From an uncultured Aquimarina sp. (GTDB lineage: Bacteria > Bacteroidota > Bacteroidia > Flavobacteriales > Flavobacteriaceae), in contig CANNFM010000007.1 of NCBI GenBank assembly GCA_947503835.1, forward strand, positions 164,809 to 228,808: a DNA stretch of 64,000 nucleotides, read 5' to 3'. The translations under genes and the position numbers were made by a program. Below are positions 46,611 to 55,464 of this stretch, piece after piece (within the stretch, counting starts at the first letter, position 1; every line of letters starts with the position of its first letter). Below the pieces are notes generated by a model. It had not been told where the DNA came from. It was given only the letters and a program-made list of their open reading frames with translations, and searched no databases.

Positions 46611-49600
46611 ATGAAAAGAATTATATTATTTATAGTATTCATTTGCCTTCATAATAGTTATGGGCAAACGAATACAGAAAATTATATTCAGACAACTGCC
46701 TATAATAAAGAATTTTATGGTGACTATATAAATTTCACACAAAGTATCAGAACAAATGATCTATTGTTTAATGGCGCAGGTGGTGCAAGCGGAACTGTTA
46801 CAATTACGAATAACTCTCTTGTTACTAGTTTTGGAGGTTCATGGGCATCATCAAACAGATTAAAAATAGGGGTTATAAAAGTACTTAATACCAATCCTGT
46901 TCTACCAAATTTAGAATTAGGAGATATCCTTTCCGGTGGAAATCCAAATGGATATAAGTTAAAGATAGAAGAAGGTAAACTTATAATGTATTCAAGATAT
47001 TTTTTAGATGGAATATCAACAAATATTTCAAAAAATATACCTGGGGGTAGTACTATTGACTTTACCACCTCTATAGGCACAATTCATTCTTGTCCTTCTT
47101 CTGGTGGAGGCGGTAGTAGCGGATCTTTATCAATTAATAATGGTAAAATAAGTCTTATTTTTAGCGGAGGATGGTCTGAAACCTGTGAATTACAATTAGG
47201 ACAAATCAAATATTTAAGTACTTCTACTATCCCTAATATTGAGCTGGGACATTTGACCAGTAACTTGGGGATTGAAACGGCATACAAAGCCAAAATAGAA
47301 AATAATTGGTTAGTCTTTTATACCGATGAAACGATTCCCGCTTACCCTACTGGAGGATCAATTAACAAAACGGTAGATCTTAATATTTCTGATGATCACA
47401 AAATCAAAAACTTAATATATTATGACGGATTAGGTAGAACAAAACAAAGTATCTCTGTAGATGCAGGTGGACAAAAGCAAAACATTATCAAACACTATGA
47501 ATATGACTCTATAGGAAGGCAAATAAAGAAATATTTACCTTTTGCCAGTAATGAAACAAATTTAAACGTCCTAAGCAATCCCCTATCAGAATTACAAACG
47601 TTCTATGCTACTGAAAAATATGAGAATACAACTAATCCCTATAGTCAAAGTCAAATTGAAGCTTCTCCTTTAAACAGAATTATTAAAGAAGCAGCTCCAG
47701 GAGAAACATGGAAACTAGGTCATGGACGTGAGATGGAATTCGATTATCAGACGAATGATTTACAAGAAGTACGGCAATTTGAGGTAAATTTTATAAATGA
47801 TAATTTATCAGAACCTGAACTCATAGTCAATACTAATAATTATTATACTCCGGGTGATCTTTATAAAACTATTATTCGTGATGAAAATCATTCAGGGACC
47901 AGCAAAAATCATACTAAAGAAGAGTTTAAAGACAAACTAGGAAGAGTAATATTAAAACGTGCATATGCTGACACAGATTTAAATCAAGATGGAAATATCG
48001 AAATAGAGGTTCAGCATGACACCTATTATGTGTATGATATATATAATAATCTAACTTTTGTCATCCCTCCTAAAGTGAATATTCAGGATGGGATTTCTTC
48101 TAGTGAACTTTCCGAACTATGTTATCAATACAAATATGATGGTAGAAATAGATTGATTGAAAAAAAGATTCCGGGTAAAGGTTGGGAATATATTGTATAT
48201 AACAAATTAGATCAACCCATTATGACTCAGGATGCTAATCTAAAAACCAAGAACCAATGGTTATTTACAGTATATGATGCTTTCGGAAGAATTGCCTATA
48301 CTGGTATCGATGAGAATAATACCACTAATCGATCAGCCTTACAGTTATCCGCCGATGCAGCTACGAAACAATATGTTACCAGGACAGACACCCCAAATAA
48401 CTATGCGGGAACGACCGTATATTATAGTAAAAATGCTTATCCTACAAGTTTTGATAAATTATATACTATCAACTACTATGACAACTATGATGTAGGTAAT
48501 GTTGTCTCTTTTAATCCAGCAAATGGTGCTGGAACCTGGGAAGGGATGACACCAGTCCCAAATGTAAAGGGATTACCTACTGTTGCACAAATAAGAGTTT
48601 TAGAAACCGATCAATGGATTACTACATCTACCTATTATGATGATCAAGGAAGACCTTGGGAAACGCACATAAAAAATGAGCATCTTGATACAGAAGATTG
48701 GATACTGAATAAACTGGACTTTAGCGGTAATGTACTTAAAACCCGATCTAGACATCAAAAAGGTACTAATCCTGTAATTGTAACCATAGATACATTTACC
48801 TATGACAACATGAATAGACTATTATCCCATAGACAATGTATTGGAGATGATAGCCTATCTAATAACTGTGGAGGTCTTGACCCCTCTTTGTCAGAAAATC
48901 TGGTATTATCTGAAATCGTTACTAATACGGCTTATGAAACTGCTATTAATAACATTACTTTATCTCCAGGTTTTAAAGTAATAGCTAGCACTGAAGTTAC
49001 CTTTTCTGCCAGTATTGAGCAACCAGGCGGAGAAATAATAGTTTCCAATACTTATGATGAATTAGGGGTATTAGATTCCAAAAAAGTCGGAAATTTACAA
49101 CAAGTAGACTATAAATATAATGTAAGAGGATGGTTAAAACATATCAATAATCCAGCAAGTTTGGGTAGCGATTTATTTGCTTTTACTATTAATTATGATA
49201 CCACTACCGAGAATTTAAACGCCACTCCATTATACAATGGAAATATTAGTGAAACCATCTGGAAAACAGCATCTGATAATGCTAAGCGATCTTATGGGTA
49301 TAAATATGATGCTTTAAATCGTATCACCACTGGCCTAGATAGTACTACTGATAGAAGATATAGTCTCAATACTATTGAATATGATAAAAATGGTAATATA
49401 TCCAATTTAGTAAGAAATGGACATACAAATAACACTGCTACTTCTTTCGGTATAATGGATAATTTAGTATATACCTATGAACCCAATAGTAATAAACTAT
49501 TAAAAATAAATGATTCAGGTAATGATCTGTATGGATTTAAAGATAGCCTAACCGATCAAAATGACTATCAGTATGATGATAACGGAAATATGATTAAAGA

Positions 49601-51080
49601 TAACAACAAAAACATAACCGAAATTTCTTACAATCATCTAAATTTACCTACAAGAATTACATTTCAATCTTTTGGAATCGAACCTGAAAAATATATTAAT
49701 TACACCTACGATGCTGCTGGTATAAAATTGAAGAAAGAAGTACAAGAAGTTGTGATTTTAGATAATAGTGGTGTAGTACCCACTTATGGTACTAATACTA
49801 TCGTTACAGAATATAGTGGAAATTATATTTACAAAGGAAATCAAACAAATGGAGCTGGATCCAATTCATTTAGATTGTTAACTAATAATATTGCAACAAG
49901 TCTTGAATTTATGAATCATCCAGAGGGGTATATTGAACGGGATAATGTGGGTAAATACAATTATATCTATCAATACAGAGATCATTTAGACAATATACGC
50001 CTCTCTTATGCCGATGATAATAAAGATGGAATCATTAATCCAGCCACAGAGATTAGAAAAGAAAACAATTATTATCCTTTTGGGTTAACACACAAAGGCT
50101 ATAACAGTAGTATTAGCCAGCAAAAAAATAATTATAAACAATTTCAAGGACAAGAATTTACTGAAGATCTCGAGTTAAATATTCATGAATGGAAATATCG
50201 TATAAGTGATCCTGCAACTGGTAGATTCTGGCAAATTGACCCTCTGGCAGAAAGTTATGTGTACAATGGAACTTATAATTTTGCTGAAAACACAGTTATT
50301 TGGGCAAAAGAGTTAGAAGGTCTAGAATCCTGGTACACAACCACAAATTCAACTAATCCTTATGATCATTTTCTTTTTGCTTCCCAAAGCGGCCCTTTAA
50401 CATCTGAATATGCATTATCTCAAGGGTATACCCAGTACAGCAATAGTTATGAAGACATTACTGTGAAGGACTATAACTTTACCGATACAGAAATTCAAGC
50501 TTTATCCGATTGGAATAATCAAAACGGATCAAGCATCAATGGAGCTTGTCTAGCCTGCGCTACAAGAGGATCTGAAATATTAACAGGTACTGATGTAGGC
50601 TGGAATTATGGAACCGGGTTGAATTTAAATGGAAGGTCTGTCTATGATTTAGGTCAAGTTTTAGTGGATAATAATTCTGCTACTCAGCTTAATACTAATC
50701 AAGGGAGTGAATCGAATACAATTTCTGAAAGTATTTCTAATACAAATATAACAGATAATGCTGCTTTTTTAGGAGGCCTTTCGGGAGGATGGCATTCAAT
50801 AATAGTAACTTTTAATACTCAAGGTAACAATTATTCAATATTTGATCAAGGTACTGGTTGGGATGGAACCGGACTTAATATTTCAAGTTTACAAGGCACA
50901 TTTGATGATATCAATACTAGCGCATCTGATTATACTTTCGGAAAAAGTGACAAATGGGGCGCTCGACTATGGGCTCTATATAAGAATGTTATTCAAACTA
51001 TTCCTGCTAAGGAACCTATAAGTAATTTAAGCGATTATTCGCCTAGTGGGACATTCGAAGCAGATGACGTAAATGATTAG
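46611..51080 (+). CDS. RHS core protein with papain-like C-terminal toxin candidate, locus 2
   Basis: A 1489-residue exported protein (signal IILFIVFICLHNSYG). Two related segments of about 85 residues lie near 50-145 and 160-240 (GTVTITNNSLVTSFGGSW and GSLSINNGKISLIFSGGW), an internal duplication. RHS repeats span about 260-1100. The core follows (YQYRDHLDNIRLSYADD, YRISDPATGRFWQIDPL). The tip from about residue 1240 has Cys1313 in GACLACATRG, His1395 in GGWHSIIV and Asp1412 in IFDQGTGWD. Order and spacing fit a papain-like or NlpC-like cysteine peptidase/amidase. The companion immunity candidate is a lipoprotein, which suggests a periplasmic target such as peptidoglycan. Target is inference. 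Confidence 0.85.
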   Translation: MKRIILFIVFICLHNSYGQTNTENYIQTTAYNKEFYGDYINFTQSIRTNDLLFNGAGGASGTVTITNNSLVTSFGGSWASSNRLKIGVIKVLNTNPVLPNLELGDILSGGNPNGYKLKIEEGKLIMYSRYFLDGISTNISKNIPGGSTIDFTTSIGTIHSCPSSGGGGSSGSLSINNGKISLIFSGGWSETCELQLGQIKYLSTSTIPNIELGHLTSNLGIETAYKAKIENNWLVFYTDETIPAYPTGGSINKTVDLNISDDHKIKNLIYYDGLGRTKQSISVDAGGQKQNIIKHYEYDSIGRQIKKYLPFASNETNLNVLSNPLSELQTFYATEKYENTTNPYSQSQIEASPLNRIIKEAAPGETWKLGHGREMEFDYQTNDLQEVRQFEVNFINDNLSEPELIVNTNNYYTPGDLYKTIIRDENHSGTSKNHTKEEFKDKLGRVILKRAYADTDLNQDGNIEIEVQHDTYYVYDIYNNLTFVIPPKVNIQDGISSSELSELCYQYKYDGRNRLIEKKIPGKGWEYIVYNKLDQPIMTQDANLKTKNQWLFTVYDAFGRIAYTGIDENNTTNRSALQLSADAATKQYVTRTDTPNNYAGTTVYYSKNAYPTSFDKLYTINYYDNYDVGNVVSFNPANGAGTWEGMTPVPNVKGLPTVAQIRVLETDQWITTSTYYDDQGRPWETHIKNEHLDTEDWILNKLDFSGNVLKTRSRHQKGTNPVIVTIDTFTYDNMNRLLSHRQCIGDDSLSNNCGGLDPSLSENLVLSEIVTNTAYETAINNITLSPGFKVIASTEVTFSASIEQPGGEIIVSNTYDELGVLDSKKVGNLQQVDYKYNVRGWLKHINNPASLGSDLFAFTINYDTTTENLNATPLYNGNISETIWKTASDNAKRSYGYKYDALNRITTGLDSTTDRRYSLNTIEYDKNGNISNLVRNGHTNNTATSFGIMDNLVYTYEPNSNKLLKINDSGNDLYGFKDSLTDQNDYQYDDNGNMIKDNNKNITEISYNHLNLPTRITFQSFGIEPEKYINYTYDAAGIKLKKEVQEVVILDNSGVVPTYGTNTIVTEYSGNYIYKGNQTNGAGSNSFRLLTNNIATSLEFMNHPEGYIERDNVGKYNYIYQYRDHLDNIRLSYADDNKDGIINPATEIRKENNYYPFGLTHKGYNSSISQQKNNYKQFQGQEFTEDLELNIHEWKYRISDPATGRFWQIDPLAESYVYNGTYNFAENTVIWAKELEGLESWYTTTNSTNPYDHFLFASQSGPLTSEYALSQGYTQYSNSYEDITVKDYNFTDTEIQALSDWNNQNGSSINGACLACATRGSEILTGTDVGWNYGTGLNLNGRSVYDLGQVLVDNNSATQLNTNQGSESNTISESISNTNITDNAAFLGGLSGGWHSIIVTFNTQGNNYSIFDQGTGWDGTGLNISSLQGTFDDINTSASDYTFGKSDKWGARLWALYKNVIQTIPAKEPISNLSDYSPSGTFEADDVND

Positions 51081-51134
51081 TAAATAGAAAAGTAATATTT
51101 TCCTTATTTTTAAACTAGAAAATTTGGGTAAAAA

Positions 51135-51776
51135 ATGAAAAATAAAATTTTGTTTTTAATGGTGATCATTTTTATGAGTTTTTCTTGTAAGAAGAAAAAT
51201 AATACTATGATTAAAGATGTATCACCAGATACCACATCGAAAAAAACACCTGATTTTCAACTATTACAAGAAAAAAAAGACAGTTTTGATCTTAACATTT
51301 TCAAAAATTATTTAAACAAAACTGTTTTTAAAGAAAAGAACAATGTATTCTCAGCAAAACAGGATACTCTTTTAATAGAAGATTGGATGCTTAGAAATAA
51401 GGAAAGTAATACTTATTACTTTCTGATAACAAATTCTAAAAACATAATGCGTTATGAGTTTGATAATACTAAGATAAATATTGAAATTTTACACATAACG
51501 ACTAATTCAAATCACAAAGTGAATGAACTATTTTCTTACATCCAAATGAAGGGGAAAAATAATAGTTCTGTAGATTCCACACCAGGTCTAACTTACGAAA
51601 ATGATTATGTATTTATTTATGAAAATAGTATTTATTGGTTAAACTCACCATGTTTAGTTTCTTATAAGAATCATTTATTATTATCTAATTTTTTAAGGAA
51701 AATGATCTCACAAAATTCAAACAATGTAACAAATGAATTATTTTGTGAGTGCGGTAAAGTTAAGTGTGAAAATTAA
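51135..51776 (+). CDS. Candidate immunity lipoprotein for RHS toxin 2
   Basis: A 213-residue lipoprotein (ILFLMVIIFMSFSC, lipid on Cys18). The mature part starts with a lysine-rich linker, then DFQLLQEKKDSFDLNIFKNY and a mixed alpha/beta domain. The C-terminus ends LFCECGKVKCEN with a small cysteine cluster. It follows the toxin gene by 54 bp and is followed after 1 bp by copy C of the downstream repeat. The low GC content matches the toxin tip. A periplasm-facing immunity protein fits a cell-wall-directed toxin. I recognise no family. Confidence 0.65.
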   Translation: MKNKILFLMVIIFMSFSCKKKNNTMIKDVSPDTTSKKTPDFQLLQEKKDSFDLNIFKNYLNKTVFKEKNNVFSAKQDTLLIEDWMLRNKESNTYYFLITNSKNIMRYEFDNTKINIEILHITTNSNHKVNELFSYIQMKGKNNSSVDSTPGLTYENDYVFIYENSIYWLNSPCLVSYKNHLLLSNFLRKMISQNSNNVTNELFCECGKVKCEN

Positions 51777-51777
51777 C

Positions 51778-51810
51778 GCCCATGCGGGTATGAGAATATT
51801 TCTAGTGCCC
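51778..51810 (+). repeat. Toxin-locus downstream repeat, degenerate copy C
   Basis: Begins gcccatgcgggtatgaga and includes TCTAGTGCC, matching the first half of copies A and B. It starts right behind the stop of immunity gene 2. Confidence 0.55.
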
Positions 51811-51868
51811 TAATTGTTTAAAAAACACATTAGAACTTCTAACACTGGTCTATGCATAAGATGAATAT

Positions 51869-51931
51869 GCCCCCGCTCGGGCATAGTATGTAGCTAGTGC
51901 TAGTTTGTAACTAGTACCGGACATGAGTAAG
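51869..51931 (+). repeat. Toxin-locus downstream repeat, copy B
   Basis: Core CTAGTGCTAGTTTGTAACTA, ending in ATGAGTAAG as in copy A. It stands about 60 bp behind copy C, as if a short module had been lost between them. Confidence 0.75.
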
Positions 51932-51953
51932 TGCTTAAAAATAAAAAAACGGT

Positions 51954-51988
51954 AAAAACCGCTATATCTCAAAGATATGGCGGTTTTT
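51954..51988 (+). terminator. Terminator of RHS locus 2
   Basis: A 16-bp stem (aaaaaccgctatatct / agatatggcggttttt, one wobble) with loop caa. It sits at the same distance behind the repeat as in locus 1. Confidence 0.88.
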
Positions 51989-52178
51989 ATTGTCATTTGA
52001 CCTCCATAATTGACATAGATATCAATTTTCTTTGATCTAGTTTTCCATATTCGTATTGTATACTACCTTAGATCACTAGATCAAGTACAGGATAATAAAT
52101 TTCTTCTTCCTTTAATGTATGCAACTTTCAAAAAAATCTCAAAAAACACTATATCTCTATAAAAACTTCAAAAAAATA

Positions 52179-52214
52179 AGTACTGGATCTTCAACTGTAT
52201 ACAAATACAGAACT
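52179..52214. repeat. 36-bp palindromic element, copy 3
   Basis: Same orientation as copy 2, with the shared core TGGATCTTCAACT. The right arm has drifted (acagaact kept). Confidence 0.65.
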
Positions 52215-52486
52215 CAAGATATCTATTATACCCTTATTATTGTAGTGTTGAGTTTGATAGGGAAAAATAAACCAGGTGCGGATTAGGGAAAACAAAAACT
52301 GCCTCACCTGGTCCCTATTTCTACTAATTCTAGTACAACAGCTTATAACGTTGTAAACTTCAAAAAGAAAATCATCTTGGATTTCCAAAACTATTTTTTC
52401 TGCTTATAAAGTATATTCCTGGTTAAGCTTAAGAATATTATATAGCCTTAAACACACAAATAACTGTTTTTCAATACTTTAATTTT

Positions 52487-52503
52487 TTGGCACGCTGCTT
52501 GAT
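52487..52503 (+). promoter_or_regulatory. Sigma-54-like -24/-12 promoter
   Basis: TTGGCACG, four bases (CTGC), then TTGAT, 55 bp before the ATG at 52558. It is the twin of the site at 16549. Confidence 0.65.
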
Positions 52504-52557
52504 AATAAGTAAGTGAGTATCATAACACACAATGATACTTACTTAAAATCAAGAATT

Positions 52558-53868
52558 ATGAAAAATATTGTTTTACTATTTACAGGTATATTATTAGCAT
52601 CCTTAACTGCTAATGCATCAGAAACCAATACAGAATCAACTGCTCGTTATTATAATAGCGGTAAATCTTTTATCTTCTCTGAAGGAGGAATTGATTTCTC
52701 TATATACGCAGATGGTCAATTCGACTTTTATCTTAATGGCCGAAGAGGTGGCGTAAGTGTTGGTGTTAATGCACCGGGAGTAAACATTAGTTTTAATTCG
52801 GGGTATGATTATGATGCCTATGTACAGTATGATGATTATGGAGCTGTAGTACAGGTAGAAAACACCCCTATCTTTTATGATCACTACGGTAGAATCATAC
52901 AGGCCGGAGATATTTATATCAATTATAATAATTACGGACGAATCTCTAGAGTTGGTGGATTATATGTACACTATAACAACTACGGGAACTTTTTAAACTG
53001 TACGGGTTATATTAACTCTTATAACAGACGCTATGTATACAGACCTTTTCATGCCTACTTTACAGTACCTGTAGTAAGCAGATGTATAGTATACAACAGA
53101 CCATATAGAAGATATTATACACCATACAGATGTTCTTATACAGTATATAGAAGTAATTATTCTAATGGATATTACAGCAGACCATACAGAAGTCGTAGTT
53201 ATTACAGACCTCATAATAGAGTAACAAGCTATAACCGAGGATATAGAGGTTCTAATGCAAGAGCGGTAAGTTATAGAACAAGAGATCGTAGAGCTGCAAT
53301 GTATAAAAGAAATGACCCTAATTATGGATCAAGATATTCAACACGAAGTAGATCTAGTAATTACGGAAAAAATAATGTAGCGCGAAGCAGATCAAATAAC
53401 TATGGAAAAAGTAATACCAGAAGTAGATCTAATAACTACGGTACAAGAACCACAACTAGAACACGATCTGTAAGTGCTGATCAAAGAACACGATCTGCAA
53501 GCAGAAATGTACAAGCTAAACCAAGAGTACAGTCAACTAAAAGAAGTACTCCGTCTAGAAGTTATACAAAAGGAAATCAAAGAACAAGAAGTTCGGTAGC
53601 AAACAGATCTCAGAATACTAATAGATCTCAATATCAGAGAAATAGTACCCAAAAAAGGTCTGTAGCAAAACCAAATCAAGTGCAAAGATCAAGAAGTACA
53701 TCAAGAAATTACTCTGGAAGTGCAACAAAACGATCTAATAACAGTAATTATAGTAGCAGAGTACCTAGCAAGTCTAGGTCAACAATAAACAGACAAAGAA
53801 GCAATACTTCTAATAGATCAGCAAGATCAAGCAACTCACGTTCTAGATCTGCAAGAAGTAGAAGCTAA
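52558..53868 (+). CDS. Secreted Tyr-rich repeat protein with long Arg/Ser-rich tail
   Basis: A 436-residue protein started at ATG 52558, which gives a signal peptide (IVLLFTGILLASLTANA). An upstream GTG would sit at the presumed transcription start. Residues about 30-150 are repeats shared with the protein at 16634 (DDYGAVVQV, DHYGRIIQAGDIYINY, NNYGRISRVGGLYVHY). From about residue 160 to the end the chain is dominated by Arg, Ser, Tyr and Asn, with recurring RSRSNNYGK-type units, like an RS domain. It is strongly basic and probably disordered. It could bind anionic polymers such as extracellular DNA or polysaccharide; that is inference. A terminator follows. Confidence 0.8.
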   Translation: MKNIVLLFTGILLASLTANASETNTESTARYYNSGKSFIFSEGGIDFSIYADGQFDFYLNGRRGGVSVGVNAPGVNISFNSGYDYDAYVQYDDYGAVVQVENTPIFYDHYGRIIQAGDIYINYNNYGRISRVGGLYVHYNNYGNFLNCTGYINSYNRRYVYRPFHAYFTVPVVSRCIVYNRPYRRYYTPYRCSYTVYRSNYSNGYYSRPYRSRSYYRPHNRVTSYNRGYRGSNARAVSYRTRDRRAAMYKRNDPNYGSRYSTRSRSSNYGKNNVARSRSNNYGKSNTRSRSNNYGTRTTTRTRSVSADQRTRSASRNVQAKPRVQSTKRSTPSRSYTKGNQRTRSSVANRSQNTNRSQYQRNSTQKRSVAKPNQVQRSRSTSRNYSGSATKRSNNSNYSSRVPSKSRSTINRQRSNTSNRSARSSNSRSRSARSRS

Positions 53869-53908
53869 GAAAACATAAACGATATTTATTTTTTTGGTTG
53901 GTTAGTTG

Positions 53909-53952
53909 GAAAATCCCTCAGAGAAGATGCTCATGCACCTCGAGGGATTTTC
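53909..53952. terminator. Bidirectional terminator
   Basis: An 11-bp stem (gaaaatccctc / gagggattttc) with a 22-base loop lies between convergent genes. The preceding GGTTAGTTGG resembles the site before the terminator at 17331. Confidence 0.8.
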
Positions 53953-53965
53953 TTTTTTGTTACCA

Positions 53966-55420
53966 TTACCTTCGCAGGATACGATAAATCAGGTTATTAA
54001 TATCCGGGGATATCTTCAACACATAAAGAATTACGACATAACTGGTAGTGATCAAAATGCTCTTTAGGATAATATTGGCAATAGGGTGAAAAGGTAGCTC
54101 CCAAAAGTAAAATCCAAACACAAATACAATTACTAAGAACAGTGCTAGAAATGAATTTCTTGAAAATGGGTGCATGTTAAACTTAGCATTCACAATCCAT
54201 AATTTAGCCAGGTTATAACAAACCACTGCCGAAAATGTAGCGATAGCAGCTCCTGTAATTCCAAAAATGGGAATGCAAATTAAATTCAATACCACGGTAA
54301 GTACCGCCATCCCAATACCGATATACAAGATCAGCCTATAGTAATCTGAATTATAAAGGATAGAATTATTATTCCCTAAAAAATTATCAAAGAGCTTTAC
54401 ACTACCTATAAGAACAACGACCCATATGTACAATTCATATTGTGCCGGTAACATCTCAAATAGTTGATTTACATTACAAATAATCAATACGAATAGCAAC
54501 CCACTTATTGCCAAAAGAGTAATCGAACTTTTTTTATACAATTCTTTTAATCCATCGTATGCCTTCTCGTTCATTAATTTTGCCGTTAACGGATACGTAA
54601 TCTGATGCATCGCCCTAGAAGGTATGATAATCACTATGGCTATAAATGCAGATAACTGATAATCTGCAAGATATTCTATAGGCATATAGCGTTCGATCAT
54701 TGCTTTATCTAAATCAATTAATAAAGTAGCCACCGATCCGGCTATCAATATTAATGAAGAATACTTTAGCACCGAAACAAAGTTATCGGGTAGAGAAAAA
54801 CGAAATTTAAAACGATGTAAACTAAACGCATACACCTTCATGATCAATGTTCGTAGTACATAAGCAATGACCAATGCATAAATAAACTGTTCTACAGAAA
54901 GTAGTTTAAAATACACCAGGAATAGTAATATACTAATGCAAACTCGTAAGAAAAGTTCTTTCATCAGGTTACCAAAAACGCTTTTCAGTTTTACCTTAGA
55001 CCAGGCAAAGAAAAGCTCAAAATACGATGTGGCAAAAGCCAATACAAAAATTGTCCAAACATAGGGTTGCACAATAGTATTTCCTTCATTAAAAAAACCA
55101 AGTAAAGTACTATAAAACAGGGTTGCTATACTTCCTAAAACAAGGGCAATACCCAACGGCAGTAACAACATCAAGCTTAAGAACCTGTTTTGTTGCTCCT
55201 GATTAACATAGGATGAAAAAAATTTTACAAGAGTATTCTGTGCCCCAAACGCCAGTAACGGCCATATCAAATTAGAGGCTGATATCAGGTAAGAAACGAG
55301 CCCATAGTATTCTTTTTCTAAAAAATGGGTAAATAAAAATAGCGTATTCACTGCCCCGATGCTAAAGCCAAGACATGTAATTACTACATTTTTAATAGAT
55401 TGATTTACTACTATTCCCAT
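53966..55420 (-). CDS. Polysaccharide flippase (Wzx/MOP superfamily)
   Basis: A 484-residue polytopic membrane protein with about 12-14 membrane helices, for example CLGFSIGAVNTLFLFTHFL, PLGIALVLGSIATLFYS and LRLILYIGIGMAVL-like stretches. The early sequence YYGLVSYLISASNLIWPLL is characteristic of the oligosaccharide flippase branch of the MOP superfamily. It would move lipid-linked oligosaccharides across the inner membrane. It is the last gene of a minus-strand unit with a glycosyltransferase and a YfhO protein. Together they suggest surface polysaccharide or glycolipid assembly. No polymerase or initiating transferase is present here. Confidence 0.88.
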   Translation of the reverse strand: MGIVVNQSIKNVVITCLGFSIGAVNTLFLFTHFLEKEYYGLVSYLISASNLIWPLLAFGAQNTLVKFFSSYVNQEQQNRFLSLMLLLPLGIALVLGSIATLFYSTLLGFFNEGNTIVQPYVWTIFVLAFATSYFELFFAWSKVKLKSVFGNLMKELFLRVCISILLFLVYFKLLSVEQFIYALVIAYVLRTLIMKVYAFSLHRFKFRFSLPDNFVSVLKYSSLILIAGSVATLLIDLDKAMIERYMPIEYLADYQLSAFIAIVIIIPSRAMHQITYPLTAKLMNEKAYDGLKELYKKSSITLLAISGLLFVLIICNVNQLFEMLPAQYELYIWVVVLIGSVKLFDNFLGNNNSILYNSDYYRLILYIGIGMAVLTVVLNLICIPIFGITGAAIATFSAVVCYNLAKLWIVNAKFNMHPFSRNSFLALFLVIVFVFGFYFWELPFHPIANIILKSILITTSYVVILYVLKISPDINNLIYRILRR

Positions 55421-55464
55421 TCTTATAATTACAATTTTAACAATATGTCAGTCTGACAAATTGT

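Larger units (their letters stand above)
51777..52557. other. Gene-free repeat-rich stretch behind toxin-immunity pair 2
   Basis: It carries two copies of the downstream repeat (C and B), a terminator, the third 36-bp palindrome and a hairpin with arms ccaggtg / cacctgg near 52272-52310. A sigma-54-like promoter follows, and an inverted repeat (about 52506-52544, arms ending AGTATCAT/ATGATACT) sits in the presumed leader of the next gene. I see no convincing gene. Confidence 0.5.

Noticed and set aside
52191..52388. Minus-strand frame of 65 codons between RHS locus 2 and the RS-rich gene
   Set aside because: It crosses a palindromic element and a hairpin, and has no recognisable composition or neighbour on that strand.
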